This document shows, piece after piece, positions 11,207 through 20,185 of a DNA stretch of 64,000 nucleotides. The notes under the pieces are model-generated. The model was not told the origin of the DNA. It ran no database searches and saw only the letters and a program-made list of their open reading frames with translations. Each line of letters begins with the position of its first letter. The first letter of the stretch is position 1. Location: assembly GCF_001306455.1 (NCBI RefSeq), contig NZ_LGTQ01000006.1, positions 868,001-932,000 of the forward strand. Reading direction: 5' to 3'. The DNA comes from Jiulongibacter sediminis. Its GTDB lineage: Bacteria; Bacteroidota; Bacteroidia; Cytophagales; Spirosomataceae. The position numbers were made by a program, and so were the translations under genes.

Positions 11207-11497
11207 TTATAAAGTCGCGATTTTTGCTTCAGCAATATCGACTTTATCCCAAACTTTTTGAAGTATATAAGGCTCGCTTTTGAGCCACTGTTGCAGTTCT
11301 TCTTCGCTCTCAAAGTCCATCAGCATCACGGAGCCATTCATATTTTGATTTTCATCGAGTAAGGCTGCAGATTTGACAAAATTGCCCTTGTCTTTAAGTT
11401 CTTTTGCTTTTTCAAGGTGATCGGGTCTGGCCTCCGTTCTTCTTTTTAAAGCATTTTTATCCTTAAAATCGTGTGCTGTAATGACGTATTGCGGCAT
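11207..11497 (-). CDS. YCII-related domain protein
   Basis: A 96-residue YciI-like protein with a ferredoxin-like fold. It starts MPQYVITAHDFKD, has the conserved RPDHLEKAKEL helix with an Arg/His pair, and continues GSVMLMDFESEEELQQWL and EPYILQKVWDKVDI, all typical of YCII. Some relatives have weak hydrolase or dehalogenase activity; most have no known function. It lies between a glycosyltransferase (1 bp upstream) and ribD (no gap), so it is co-transcribed with both. A metabolic proof-reading role next to ribD is possible but not shown. Confidence 0.85.
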   Translation of the reverse strand: MPQYVITAHDFKDKNALKRRTEARPDHLEKAKELKDKGNFVKSAALLDENQNMNGSVMLMDFESEEELQQWLKSEPYILQKVWDKVDIAEAKIATL

Positions 11498-11498
11498 A

Positions 11499-12500
11499 TT
11501 ATTTTATTAATTCTTTAACGTGATGAAACGATTCTTTGAACCTTGATTTTTCAGTGCGAATGGTATCGCAAAAAGACTGTAGTCTGATACTTAAAATCTC
11601 AAAATCTTCTTTGTCAATTTGTCCCAATTGGTGTCGGATAGTCCACAGAGCCAATGAGCCTTTCTTGCCAAAGTAGTTGAACCACCAGAATTTTCTTAAT
11701 GATTGAAAAAAACTCAGAAGGTTATTTTTCTCGAGATAATAATAGTTATACGGCGTTAAAAAAACATCAGCCGAGCCAAAGCCCCGGGTAACATTTTTCA
11801 GCCGCTCCCAGGTCAATCGGTTTTCAGAAATATTATGTTGCGTTTTTATTTCGTTGCTGTAGTAAACTGAATAACCAAGAAGCCTGGCCGCCAGTGTGAG
11901 CTCAGAGTCTTCTCCGCCGGCTTGCTTATTGCCAATTCTACCGGTAAGCAGCGGTTGCCAGTTTAGTGCTTTAAGGTTTGAATAAATCTTTTTCCTAAGG
12001 GTCATTCCTGCTCCGTAAACAAGGCCATCTTGTGTAATGTTTTTGAGTTTATCAGTGTGAATAGGGCCCGTGGCAAATGCTAACTGATGAATCTCTTTTT
12101 TATACCAATCTGGAGGAGTAAAGTTAAAATAGCCAACCGAAGTACAGCCTAAAATATCAATTTGAGGTTTTTGAAACGTATTGAATTGGTATTCTATCCA
12201 GTTTTCAGGAACAAGGTTGTCGTCATCTACAAACGAAATGATGTCATATTGTGCGGCTTCTACTCCTGTAGTTCGTGCAAAACTCAGCCCGGCCCGAGGT
12301 TCATCAATAATTCTAAAAGGAGTGGTTTGACCTTTCCAGGCTTTTTGAGCCACTTTTGCAGTATTATCTGTCGAGTTATTATTGATCAGAATAATTTCCC
12401 ACGGAATATTTCCGGATTTCTGTAAGGATAGATGTTGCAGCGTAAGACCAATTTTGTCTTCGCTATTATAACAGCATATTAAAATGCTAATTCCCTCCAT
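11499..12500 (-). CDS. GT2-family glycosyltransferase
   Basis: A 333-residue GT-A fold enzyme. The N-terminus ISILICCYNSEDKIGLTLQHL is the nucleotide-binding start of family 2, and SFVDDDNLVPENW near residue 93 carries the acidic DxD-type metal motif. AGGEDSELTLAARLLG (about 212) is the acceptor-side ED motif. The C-terminal part is helical with basic patches but no clear membrane helix. It probably adds a sugar to a surface polysaccharide or glycolipid; donor and acceptor are unknown. It is the third of three consecutive glycosyltransferases, 11 bp after the previous gene and 1 bp before the YCII gene. Confidence 0.88.
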   Translation of the reverse strand: MEGISILICCYNSEDKIGLTLQHLSLQKSGNIPWEIILINNNSTDNTAKVAQKAWKGQTTPFRIIDEPRAGLSFARTTGVEAAQYDIISFVDDDNLVPENWIEYQFNTFQKPQIDILGCTSVGYFNFTPPDWYKKEIHQLAFATGPIHTDKLKNITQDGLVYGAGMTLRKKIYSNLKALNWQPLLTGRIGNKQAGGEDSELTLAARLLGYSVYYSNEIKTQHNISENRLTWERLKNVTRGFGSADVFLTPYNYYYLEKNNLLSFFQSLRKFWWFNYFGKKGSLALWTIRHQLGQIDKEDFEILSIRLQSFCDTIRTEKSRFKESFHHVKELIK

Positions 12501-12511
12501 TCAAGTGAATT

Positions 12512-13399
12512 TTATCTGAGCTTCAAAAGTACTAAAACTGAGCTAAGTGCATAGGCCCATCGGGCAGGAAAAGGGAGAGCTGCCAGAAATTGGCGTTTAT
12601 TGTTTAAATGACTCTTTTGGAGTTTCAGAGTCCAATGGAGCAGAAGCTTGAATTTTTCAGTGAATGAGAATTCATGTTTTTCTAACAGATAACCCAAAAC
12701 CTGAAAACCTTCAGAAAATTGTAGTCCCTCAGTTTCTGACTTAAACGATACATTTTGATTGTGCCTCCTGAACATGTTCAGCCTTTTTGAATCTCTGGCG
12801 AAAACTGTCTTTTCAGCGAACCCAATCCAGAACAGCCAATCACCGCAATATTTGTATTTCATCATCTGATCCAGTTTCTCCCATGGTATCAGTTCCTTTT
12901 TAAATAGACATGAGCTGGCGTTGTAGATAAAAGTGCCTTTCCCAAGTTCGTTTTTTAATAGCTCGAAGCCCGGTTTTTTGAAGCTGTTTTCGTGCTTTGG
13001 CTGATGAATGATTTCACCGTTCTCATCAATCCAGGATGAAGCAGAGAAAGATAAACCCACTTCCGGGTTTTCTTTAAAAACATTCAGATGTGTCTCAAGA
13101 AATCTCGGATCGGCAAGATCATCACTTTCAGCAATCCAAATGTATTTTCCATCGGCTTTTTCAAATCCTTTTGACCACTGAATAAAAGTGCTTCCTGAAT
13201 TTTCCCGGTTGCTTTCAACTAACTTGATCTTCGGGCTATCAGAAAAACTTTTGATTACTTCAAGACTCTCATCCGTAGAAGCATCATCAAAAATAAGAAG
13301 TTCAAAATCCTGAAAGGATTGAGTAAGAATACTCTCTATTCTGCTTTTGAGGTATTGGGCGTGATTAAAATTGGGAAGTATGACACTGACTTCAGGCAT
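12512..13399 (-). CDS. GT2-family glycosyltransferase
   Basis: 295 residues. PEVSVILPNFNHAQYLKSRI opens a GT-A domain; FDDASTDESLEVI and WIAESDDLADPRFLE (the DxD motif near 95) follow, with YCGDWLFWIGFAEK as the acceptor-binding region. The basic C-terminal tail (LPFPARWAYALSSVLVLLKL) may be membrane-associated. The start overlaps the end of the preceding GT4 gene by 8 bp, which points to translational coupling. With its neighbours it forms a small cell-surface glycan set lacking obvious flippase or polymerase genes, so it may act on a glycan assembled elsewhere. Confidence 0.88.
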   Translation of the reverse strand: MPEVSVILPNFNHAQYLKSRIESILTQSFQDFELLIFDDASTDESLEVIKSFSDSPKIKLVESNRENSGSTFIQWSKGFEKADGKYIWIAESDDLADPRFLETHLNVFKENPEVGLSFSASSWIDENGEIIHQPKHENSFKKPGFELLKNELGKGTFIYNASSCLFKKELIPWEKLDQMMKYKYCGDWLFWIGFAEKTVFARDSKRLNMFRRHNQNVSFKSETEGLQFSEGFQVLGYLLEKHEFSFTEKFKLLLHWTLKLQKSHLNNKRQFLAALPFPARWAYALSSVLVLLKLR

Positions 13400-14645
13400 C
13401 TAAAACCTTCTGCTTGTTGAATTGTTCGTAGACTTTATTTCTCCTATCTCCGCAATTTTCAAACTTATACTCCTGAAGGGTGATACCCTGTGAATTTTCA
13501 AGAAGCTTGTTGGCCAGGTCTTCATTCTCAATAAGCTGATTGACCTTACTTATAAACTCTTCAGGAGTGTCAGCGATCATACAGTTTTGGCTATCTTTCA
13601 TTGGAAGTCCTTCTGCTCCGTCGCTGGTGCTAACAATCGGTACTTTCCATGAAATTCCTTCAAGAATTTTCATTCGCATTCCGCTGACAATACGGATGGG
13701 TACAATCAAGATAGCACCATCAAAAACATCAGACAGGTCATCAACGAAACCCAGGAACTCAATATTTTTTCGTGTAGCATGTAGTTTTTTGAAGGGTTCT
13801 GACCACTTTGAAACTACTTGAAATTGTACTTCAGGATGACTTGCTGAAATTTTGTCCCAAGCTGTTTCCAGGAACCAATTGACTCCGTCAAGGTTGGGGT
13901 AGTGGTTTTCAGGACCTAAGAAAACGATTTTGTTTTTGAACTTGAACGGACTGTTAAGCTCATGATTTTTGATGCTGATGGGGCTCGGTGAAGAGTACAG
14001 TAATTTTTTCTTCACACCTGCTTCTTCCAGATAAGTGACATCCTGATCGGAAACCGTAACTACTTTATCGTACTTATTGAGCAGGCTAATTTCAAGAGCC
14101 TTAGTGGCTTCTATGTGGTAAATATCACGATCAGACTTTTCACGTAAGGTGTCGTATTCCATTTGAAGACGTCGATACCGAATCTCATGATGGATAAAAA
14201 TCTTGGGGATATCTGCTTTTATGGTATTAACCAATCCAGCGAAATCTATAAACTCTACCTGAAGTAAATCGTATTGATTTTCTTCAAGTTCCTGATTGAT
14301 CATTTCGATGAGTCCCGGATAATGACAGCGGCTTAGGTCATTGATAGCCAAATGAGTTTTCGGGTAGAAATAATCAGGAGTTGTACCGGTAAATCGTTGC
14401 TTCAGAGCAAGACCCGTTTTAAAAAACTTAAGTGCAAATGATTCCGGCTTGTTGGCAGGAGTCGTTAAGATTTTGACATTTGGCCATAGCTCCTGTAACT
14501 TTTGTTTTCTTTCTTCAGAAACGTTCGGGCAGATAAAGGTTATCTCATGAAACTTTCTGGAATATTCTATCAGATTGAAAGTTCCGGCACTTCCGCCGCT
14601 ATCAATTGGATAAGGAAAAACAATAGAAACAATCGCAATTTTCAT
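13392..14645 (-). CDS. GT4-like (GT-B fold) glycosyltransferase
   Basis: 417 residues with a two-Rossmann architecture. The N-terminal half begins MKIAIVSIVFPYPIDSGGSAG, a usual GT4 start with a Gly-rich acceptor loop. The C-terminal half has NKIVFLGPENHYPNLDGVNWF, then IEFLGFVDDLSDVF and an ILIVPIRIVSGMRMKILEGIS segment with the conserved Glu that binds the donor nucleotide. This places it in the retaining GT4 superfamily. It is the first gene of the leftward glycosyltransferase/YCII/ribD unit. The 147 bp upstream contain a 12-bp inverted repeat but no perfect -7 element. Confidence 0.87.
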   Translation of the reverse strand: MKIAIVSIVFPYPIDSGGSAGTFNLIEYSRKFHEITFICPNVSEERKQKLQELWPNVKILTTPANKPESFALKFFKTGLALKQRFTGTTPDYFYPKTHLAINDLSRCHYPGLIEMINQELEENQYDLLQVEFIDFAGLVNTIKADIPKIFIHHEIRYRRLQMEYDTLREKSDRDIYHIEATKALEISLLNKYDKVVTVSDQDVTYLEEAGVKKKLLYSSPSPISIKNHELNSPFKFKNKIVFLGPENHYPNLDGVNWFLETAWDKISASHPEVQFQVVSKWSEPFKKLHATRKNIEFLGFVDDLSDVFDGAILIVPIRIVSGMRMKILEGISWKVPIVSTSDGAEGLPMKDSQNCMIADTPEEFISKVNQLIENEDLANKLLENSQGITLQEYKFENCGDRRNKVYEQFNKQKVLDA

Positions 14646-14736
14646 AGGCCTGTCCTTTGGGATTCAAACAAAGGTTGGATATTTAGGAAGAACACGCTTT
14701 AGTCGTACTCAAAACACCCAAAGTTACATTTTCTGA

Positions 14737-14780
14737 TAGATTTTGCCTAATTCCATTTTTTTGAGATCAGGCAAAATCTA
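14737..14780. repeat. 12-bp inverted repeat between typA and the glycosyltransferase operon
   Basis: TAGATTTTGCCT (14737-14748) and AGGCAAAATCTA (14769-14780) are perfectly complementary across a 20-nt loop. It begins 12 bp after the typA stop in the direction of transcription. No T-run follows, so it could be a weak terminator, an mRNA 3' structure or an operator. Confidence 0.6.
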
Positions 14781-14792
14781 CCAGAGTGTATT

Positions 14793-16607
14793 TTAAGCCA
14801 TTTCGGCTGTTTTACTCATGCGTTTACGCTCGTTTTCGTCGAGGTAAATTTTACGCATTCTGAGTGATTTTGGAGTAATTTCCAGGTACTCATCTTTCTG
14901 GATATACTCCATACATTCTTCAAGTGAGAACTGAATTTTAGGTGCAATCTTAGTATTATCATCAGAACCTGAAGCACGCATGTTTGTCAGCTTCTTAGAG
15001 GTTTGAAGGTTTACCACAATATCATTCTGACGATTATGCTCACCCACTACCATACCCGTGTAGATTTCTTCGCCCGGATCCACAAAGAATTTACCTCTGT
15101 CCTGAAGTTTATCAAGTGAGTAAGCAATTGCTGGTCCTGTACCCATTGAGATTAATGAACCATTGATTCTTCCCGGGATAGAACCTTTGAAAGGCTTATA
15201 CTCTTTGAAACGGTGGTTCATGATGGCTTCACCTTGGGTCGCTGTTAAAACGTTGTTTCTCAAGCCAATCAGACCTCTTGATGGAATTTCAAACTCAAGG
15301 TGTTGAAGGTCGCCTTTGGGCTCCATAATCAACATTTCACCTTTTCTTTGAGTAACTAATTCAATTACCTTACCGGCAGTTTCTTCAGGAACATCTACTA
15401 CAAGTGATTCAATTGGCTCAAGTTTTTCTCCATTTTCACCTTCTTTGAAAATTACTTGAGGCTGACCTACCATTAACTCGTAACCCTCACGACGCATCGT
15501 TTCTATCAATACAGAAAGGTGAAGGATACCACGACCAAATACAATGAATTTATCTTCAGAGTCACCCTGCTCTACTTTCAAAGCCAGGTTTTTCTCAGTT
15601 TCCTTAATCAAGCGATCACGAACATGGCGAGATGTAACGAATTTGCCTTCCTGACCAAAGAATGGAGAGTTATTGATAGTGAAGAGCATGTTCATGGTAG
15701 GCTCATCAATAGCGATTCTTGGTAGGGCTTCAGGCTTTTCAGCATCAGCAATGGTATCACCAATTTCAAAGTCTTCTATACCTGTTACAGCACAAAGTTC
15801 ACCAGAGTGTACTTCAGCCACTTTATTTTTACCCAGCCCTTCAAAAACATGAAGTTCTTTAATTCTGTTTCTTTTAAAGCTGCCGTCTGCTTTGCAGAGC
15901 ATTACCGACTGTCCTTCTTTCAGACTACCTCTTTTTACACGGCCGATGGCAATTCTACCCACAAAAGAAGAGTAGTCCAACGAGGTGATCTGCATTTGAG
16001 AAGTCCCTTCCTCTACTTTTGAGGCTGGAATGTGCTCAATGATAGCATCCAGCAAAGGAGTTATATTGTCAGTTGGCTTTTGCCAATCTTCGCTCATCCA
16101 GCCTTGTTTTGATGAACCATAAAGCGTAGGAAAATCTAACTGATCATCGTTAGCTTCAAGGTTAAACATCAAATCAAACACCATCTCATGTACTTCGTCA
16201 GGGCGACAATTCTCTTTGTCTACCTTGTTTACCACAACGATAGGCTTCAGACCTAAGGAAAGGGCTTTGCCCAAAACGAAGCGGGTCTGAGGCATAGGGC
16301 CTTCGAAGGCATCAACCAAAAGAATAACACCGTCAGCCATTTTCAGCACACGCTCTACTTCACCACCAAAATCGGCGTGACCAGGTGTGTCGATAATGTT
16401 GATTTTAGTATTTCCATAACGTACAGATACGTTTTTAGAAACAATGGTAATTCCACGCTCACGTTCCAGATCGTTATTGTCCAGAATCAAATCCTGAAAT
16501 TCCTGATTCTCTCTGAAGATCTTTGAGGCATGAATAATTTTGTCAACCAATGTTGTTTTACCGTGGTCAACGTGAGCTATAATAGCGATGTTTCTGATGT
16601 CTTGCAT
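14793..16607 (-). CDS. typA: Ribosome-associated translational GTPase TypA/BipA
   Basis: 604 residues, the standard length. The GTPase domain starts at once: G1 AHVDHGKTTL (11-20), G2 around RERGITIVSKNV, G3 DTPGHADFGGEVER, G4 NKVDKENCRPDEV. An EF-Tu-like domain 2, two EF-G-like domains (for example RREGYELMVGQPQVIFKE) and the BipA-specific C-terminus (AYSLDKLQDRGKFFVDPGE, LTNMRASGSDDNT) follow. BipA binds ribosomes and aids large-subunit assembly and stress or low-temperature growth. EF-G and LepA are excluded by the C-terminal domain. It is monocistronic, with a perfect -7 element 22 bp before the start. Confidence 0.97.
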   Translation of the reverse strand: MQDIRNIAIIAHVDHGKTTLVDKIIHASKIFRENQEFQDLILDNNDLERERGITIVSKNVSVRYGNTKINIIDTPGHADFGGEVERVLKMADGVILLVDAFEGPMPQTRFVLGKALSLGLKPIVVVNKVDKENCRPDEVHEMVFDLMFNLEANDDQLDFPTLYGSSKQGWMSEDWQKPTDNITPLLDAIIEHIPASKVEEGTSQMQITSLDYSSFVGRIAIGRVKRGSLKEGQSVMLCKADGSFKRNRIKELHVFEGLGKNKVAEVHSGELCAVTGIEDFEIGDTIADAEKPEALPRIAIDEPTMNMLFTINNSPFFGQEGKFVTSRHVRDRLIKETEKNLALKVEQGDSEDKFIVFGRGILHLSVLIETMRREGYELMVGQPQVIFKEGENGEKLEPIESLVVDVPEETAGKVIELVTQRKGEMLIMEPKGDLQHLEFEIPSRGLIGLRNNVLTATQGEAIMNHRFKEYKPFKGSIPGRINGSLISMGTGPAIAYSLDKLQDRGKFFVDPGEEIYTGMVVGEHNRQNDIVVNLQTSKKLTNMRASGSDDNTKIAPKIQFSLEECMEYIQKDEYLEITPKSLRMRKIYLDENERKRMSKTAEMA

Positions 16608-16628
16608 AAAGGCATTTTAAAAAGTCCG

Positions 16629-16636
16629 CAAAATTA
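16629..16636 (-). promoter_or_regulatory. typA promoter, -7 element
   Basis: TAATTTTG on the minus strand, a perfect TAnnTTTG, places the transcript start about 15 nt upstream of the typA ATG. Confidence 0.6.
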
Positions 16637-16761
16637 GACATTTCTAAGATGAACAGCTGCCTGCCCCTAAGAATATTTTGTTTATCACTACATCCGATTG
16701 GTTTTTCTTGGATGAGTGCAATTTTAGCCTTCGGCTCATGCTAAAAGTTTGATTATCAAAT

Positions 16762-16789
16762 AAAAAAAAGACCGGCATAGCCGGCCTTT
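16762..16789 (-). terminator. Terminator of the carboxylesterase operon
   Basis: Stem 16767-16776 with 16780-16789 (one A-C mismatch), loop of 3, followed on the minus strand by a run of T. It lies 26 bp after the stop of the esterase gene. Confidence 0.85.
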
Positions 16790-16814
16790 CCATTTAACTT
16801 AAACCCTTGAATCA

Positions 16815-18428
16815 TCAATTCAAGCTCATTAATTCCAAAAGTTCTTTGTCGTGGTGTTGTCTTATTTCACAGTGATTGTCAAATATCATGGTATTGCCAT
16901 TGCTTTCATTATAAGAAGGCCAATGGGGTAATCCGCTATGATTTGGATTGCCGGTTTTAGCGAACTGAACCCACGCTTTACTCACTTTATCGGCCAGAAT
17001 ATGGGCCCCAAACCCGCCCCCGGTCATTTCTTTACATCTGTCAATATTGTTGAAAACAAAAGGCAGCTCTATACAGTGCATGGCCTTGTATTTACCATTC
17101 ATGTAGGGTGACTGCCAGGTGAAAAGGTACATAAAGGTGTCAGCTCCACCCTTTACAGAAGATTTCTTATTCGCTTGAGCCACAGATCCGGGACGAAACG
17201 TGAAGTCAGCATCGATAAGGTCAGATGGCATATTAACAGTAGGATACGCTTTTTTTACAGCGGAAAGATAGGCGTCAGCTTTGTCTCCATAAGTTTTTTT
17301 GATATGAGCCATTATTTCTGCTTCAGATGCAAGAGTCAGACCGTTTCTCATACTTGGAATAAACTCATTTTTAACGGTACCAATCATGAGAGGGATGTCT
17401 TTTGAAAGTTGTAAAGCCTCCTCAGAGTTAACTTGGTAAGGTAGTACATTGCCATCTACACTAGGTCCCCAATTCAGGCCAAAAGCACTGGTAGGAGCTC
17501 TACCTTCTTCTTTCATTTTATCAGAAACAGTTCTCAGAGCTTTTTGGCCGGCGGCAGCTAATTGGTCAAAAGGTACTTTCTGAATCTTGTCAACTTCAGA
17601 AGGCGAAATGCCAAGTTCCTTCAAGACTTCGGCACCTATCATTTGAGTGTCTTTTTGCTCTAGAATACCACTTCTCATGGCTCCGGACTGGTTGATCGCT
17701 TTATGAAACATGCCATGAGCTGCCGGCATAGCCATCAAAGTATTCACCTTAGCACCACCTCCAGACTGACCGAAAATAGTCACGTTGCCTGGGTCACCTC
17801 CGAAGTTCCCTATATTATCTTGCACCCATTTAAGAGCCATTTGCATATCCAGAATACTATTATTCGCAGATGTTGCATATTTTTCGCCGTAGGCGGAAAG
17901 GTCAAGAAAGCCAAGAATATTCAAACGGTGATTGATGGAAACAACAACAACGTCTCCGGTTTTGGCCAGGTTTTCACCATCATACGAGGGGAGCTCCTGA
18001 GAAGAACCCGCGGTAAAACCACCTCCGTGAATCCAGAACATTACGGGGCGTTTTTTGCCATCATTGATTCCCGGAGTCCAAACGTTTAAAACCTGATTAT
18101 GCTCGTTCGGGTAGCCCCAATCGTGATTGAAGAAAAACTCGATTTCATCATTGACAGAGGTAGTAGGGTTAAGCAATGGTGCCACCGGACCATAAGTAAG
18201 CGAGCTTCTTACACCCTCCCAGGCTTCTACCGGTTTTGGAGTTTCAAAGCGGTCGGCGTGGGCGTAAGGGATACCTTTATAGGTAACTATATTATTATGA
18301 ATATACCCTCTAACTTTACCTTTTGAAGTTGAGGTTACTGCTACATTCTCACCGGATTGTATCTGGGCTGAGGCCCAAATACAAGCAGTGAGCATCGTCA
18401 GGGTTAAGGTTACTCGTCTTAAGTTCAT
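16815..18428 (-). CDS. Secreted type-B carboxylesterase
   Basis: 537 residues. A signal peptide (about 1-21) ends …IWASAQ with Gln as likely mature residue 1. It has an alpha/beta-hydrolase fold of the carboxylesterase type-B family: oxyanion loop HGGG (134-137), nucleophile in GQSGGG (Ser222), probable acid Glu355 in VKNEF, and His451 in AMHCIELPFVF. It hydrolyses carboxylic esters, plausibly acetyl or feruloyl groups on plant or algal polysaccharides given the neighbouring second esterase, GH3 enzyme and NUDIX regulator; the substrate is an inference. It starts 26 bp downstream of the other esterase, so the two form an operon ending at a terminator. The two proteins are paralogous but divergent, so this is not a recent duplication. 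Confidence 0.9.
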   Translation of the reverse strand: MNLRRVTLTLTMLTACIWASAQIQSGENVAVTSTSKGKVRGYIHNNIVTYKGIPYAHADRFETPKPVEAWEGVRSSLTYGPVAPLLNPTTSVNDEIEFFFNHDWGYPNEHNQVLNVWTPGINDGKKRPVMFWIHGGGFTAGSSQELPSYDGENLAKTGDVVVVSINHRLNILGFLDLSAYGEKYATSANNSILDMQMALKWVQDNIGNFGGDPGNVTIFGQSGGGAKVNTLMAMPAAHGMFHKAINQSGAMRSGILEQKDTQMIGAEVLKELGISPSEVDKIQKVPFDQLAAAGQKALRTVSDKMKEEGRAPTSAFGLNWGPSVDGNVLPYQVNSEEALQLSKDIPLMIGTVKNEFIPSMRNGLTLASEAEIMAHIKKTYGDKADAYLSAVKKAYPTVNMPSDLIDADFTFRPGSVAQANKKSSVKGGADTFMYLFTWQSPYMNGKYKAMHCIELPFVFNNIDRCKEMTGGGFGAHILADKVSKAWVQFAKTGNPNHSGLPHWPSYNESNGNTMIFDNHCEIRQHHDKELLELMSLN

Positions 18429-18454
18429 TATTTTTCTATAGGTTGATTTAAATT

Positions 18455-20098
18455 TTATTTTGAGGCGTTTCCGTAGGCTCTGTCATGGAAATGGTATCTC
18501 GCTTCTACTTGAGATTCCTCTGGTTTACTTTCTACATCGATGTTCATGTATTCAGGGGTATTGTCACCTTTTTGCATGGCGTTCCACTGTGGTACACCCT
18601 CGCCATTCGGATTTCCGCTTTTGATGAAATTGGCGAAGAAATTAAACATGGTTTTAGAGACTTTATAATCATCAGCTCCCCAGGCGTATTCCTTTACAAG
18701 ATCAAGGTTGCCCATAGCATATTCAATTTCACAGGCATGAGGAGCTCCAACCGCTTTTGGAGCCGGCGGTGCGTTTTCTGCTCTTACTGTTCCACCAGCT
18801 AAGCCCGGCACAAAGCCAGCCTCTTTCAAAGGAGGACGAAGCTTGCTGTACAAATAGCGGTAAACAGGCTGATTGCTATTGTTTTTATGAAGATCAAGCC
18901 ATTTCCAGGTGCTGTAAGAAATGAATCTATCAGCAGCCAACATGGTGGCAGAATACTCCACTTCTTCAGGGGTACTGTGAGGATGAAGTTTAAGAACCTC
19001 TTCAAAATCATTCGGATAAATTTGCTTTGTTTTAGCAATGAAGGCCTCGGTTGTATAGGGTTGACCCTGCATGTAGGCCACCCCTGGTATTTCCGCCGAA
19101 TTCCATCCAGCCAATAAAGGAACCATTGATTGCTCCTGACTTTCAAAGATTTCGGTCAAAGATTTAGGAAGAAAGTGCCCATCAATGACTAACGGGAAAC
19201 CAAAGCGGCCGGAACCAGTATAGGCTTCATATAATTCTGCGGTGCTCATTTTTCTCATTTCTGCGATGCTGCCTAAGCCAGCCTTTTCCACAAACTCCTG
19301 ACCATTTTTTTCGGCTTCAGCCAATGTAACCGGTGCCATAGTTGGAGGGATGGCCGCACCACTTTCTCCGATTGCCCCGGCGATTAAACCTTTGGTCAAT
19401 GGAGATGCCATTTGAGTACTTACGCCTATTGAACCTGCTGATTCACCGGCGATGGTTACTTTCGAAGGGTCGCCACCAAAACTCTCAATATTCTTTTGAA
19501 CCCATTTTAATGCTTCTAATTGGTCAAGAGACCCGTAGTTGCCAGAGGCCTTTTGCGGTGATTCTTTTGATAAATCGGGGTGTGCCAAATTGCCGAAAAG
19601 ATTCAGACGGTAATTTGTAGTAACCACCACAATGCCTTGTTGAGCCATGGCCTCGCCATCATAACGAGGTTCGGAGGCATCACCTGCTACGTTTCCTCCT
19701 CCATAAAAATAGACGAGAACGGGCAGGCCTTTGGTGTCTCTTTTCACGGGTGTCCACACATTAAGGTAAAGACAGTCTTCACTTACTCCATTTGATCTGG
19801 AGTTCATGTCACCAAAAACTAGTCTTTGCACAGGTCTTGGGCCAAACTCTTTAGTGATTTTGACACCTGTCCAGTTTTTGACCGGCTGTGGAGCTTTCCA
19901 TCTTAATTCTCCAAGAGGCGGTTGTGCAAACGGAATTCCGAAATATTTTTGAACACCCGTTTTGGTGTCATAATTACCTTCAATGGTTCCGTTTTCAATG
20001 CTCACCTGAACCGGGAAGCCGTTTTTATTCTGTGCCATAAGGGCGGAAGTAAAGGCGGTAAGAATAAAAGCCGTTACTTTTAATTTTTGTAATTTCAT
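18455..20098 (-). CDS. Secreted type-B carboxylesterase
   Basis: 547 residues. A signal peptide ends …FTSALMAQ at about 23. Family signatures are clear: EDCLYLNVWTP (107-117), oxyanion loop YGGGN (132-136), nucleophile AGESAG (Ser220), acid Glu336 in WNSAEIPG and His454 in GAPHACEIEY. It is the first gene of the two-esterase operon. Its ATG at 20098 directly faces a NUDIX-type regulator on the opposite strand, so one promoter region of under 100 bp serves both. TATTATTG on the minus strand within that region is one mismatch from the -7 consensus. Periplasmic or surface de-esterification of polysaccharide is the likely role; choline or para-nitrobenzyl esterases share the fold and cannot be ruled out. 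Confidence 0.9.
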   Translation of the reverse strand: MKLQKLKVTAFILTAFTSALMAQNKNGFPVQVSIENGTIEGNYDTKTGVQKYFGIPFAQPPLGELRWKAPQPVKNWTGVKITKEFGPRPVQRLVFGDMNSRSNGVSEDCLYLNVWTPVKRDTKGLPVLVYFYGGGNVAGDASEPRYDGEAMAQQGIVVVTTNYRLNLFGNLAHPDLSKESPQKASGNYGSLDQLEALKWVQKNIESFGGDPSKVTIAGESAGSIGVSTQMASPLTKGLIAGAIGESGAAIPPTMAPVTLAEAEKNGQEFVEKAGLGSIAEMRKMSTAELYEAYTGSGRFGFPLVIDGHFLPKSLTEIFESQEQSMVPLLAGWNSAEIPGVAYMQGQPYTTEAFIAKTKQIYPNDFEEVLKLHPHSTPEEVEYSATMLAADRFISYSTWKWLDLHKNNSNQPVYRYLYSKLRPPLKEAGFVPGLAGGTVRAENAPPAPKAVGAPHACEIEYAMGNLDLVKEYAWGADDYKVSKTMFNFFANFIKSGNPNGEGVPQWNAMQKGDNTPEYMNIDVESKPEESQVEARYHFHDRAYGNASK

Positions 20099-20111
20099 TT
20101 GGGAAAATATC

Positions 20112-20124
20112 TATTGTCTCAATA
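20112..20124. promoter_or_regulatory. Small palindrome in the esterase/regulator divergent promoter
   Basis: TATTG-TCT-CAATA is a perfect 5+3+5 inverted repeat in the shared control region. It is a candidate operator for the adjacent regulator, on position and symmetry only. Confidence 0.35.
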
Positions 20125-20185
20125 TGGTACAATAATAAATTGTTCTCTAAAAAAATCCTATTATTTTGCAGAAAAATTCAAAAGG

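Noticed and set aside
16815-20098. Tandem esterases as a recent gene duplication
   Set aside because: The two proteins share only family motifs and differ strongly elsewhere, so the duplication, if any, is old.
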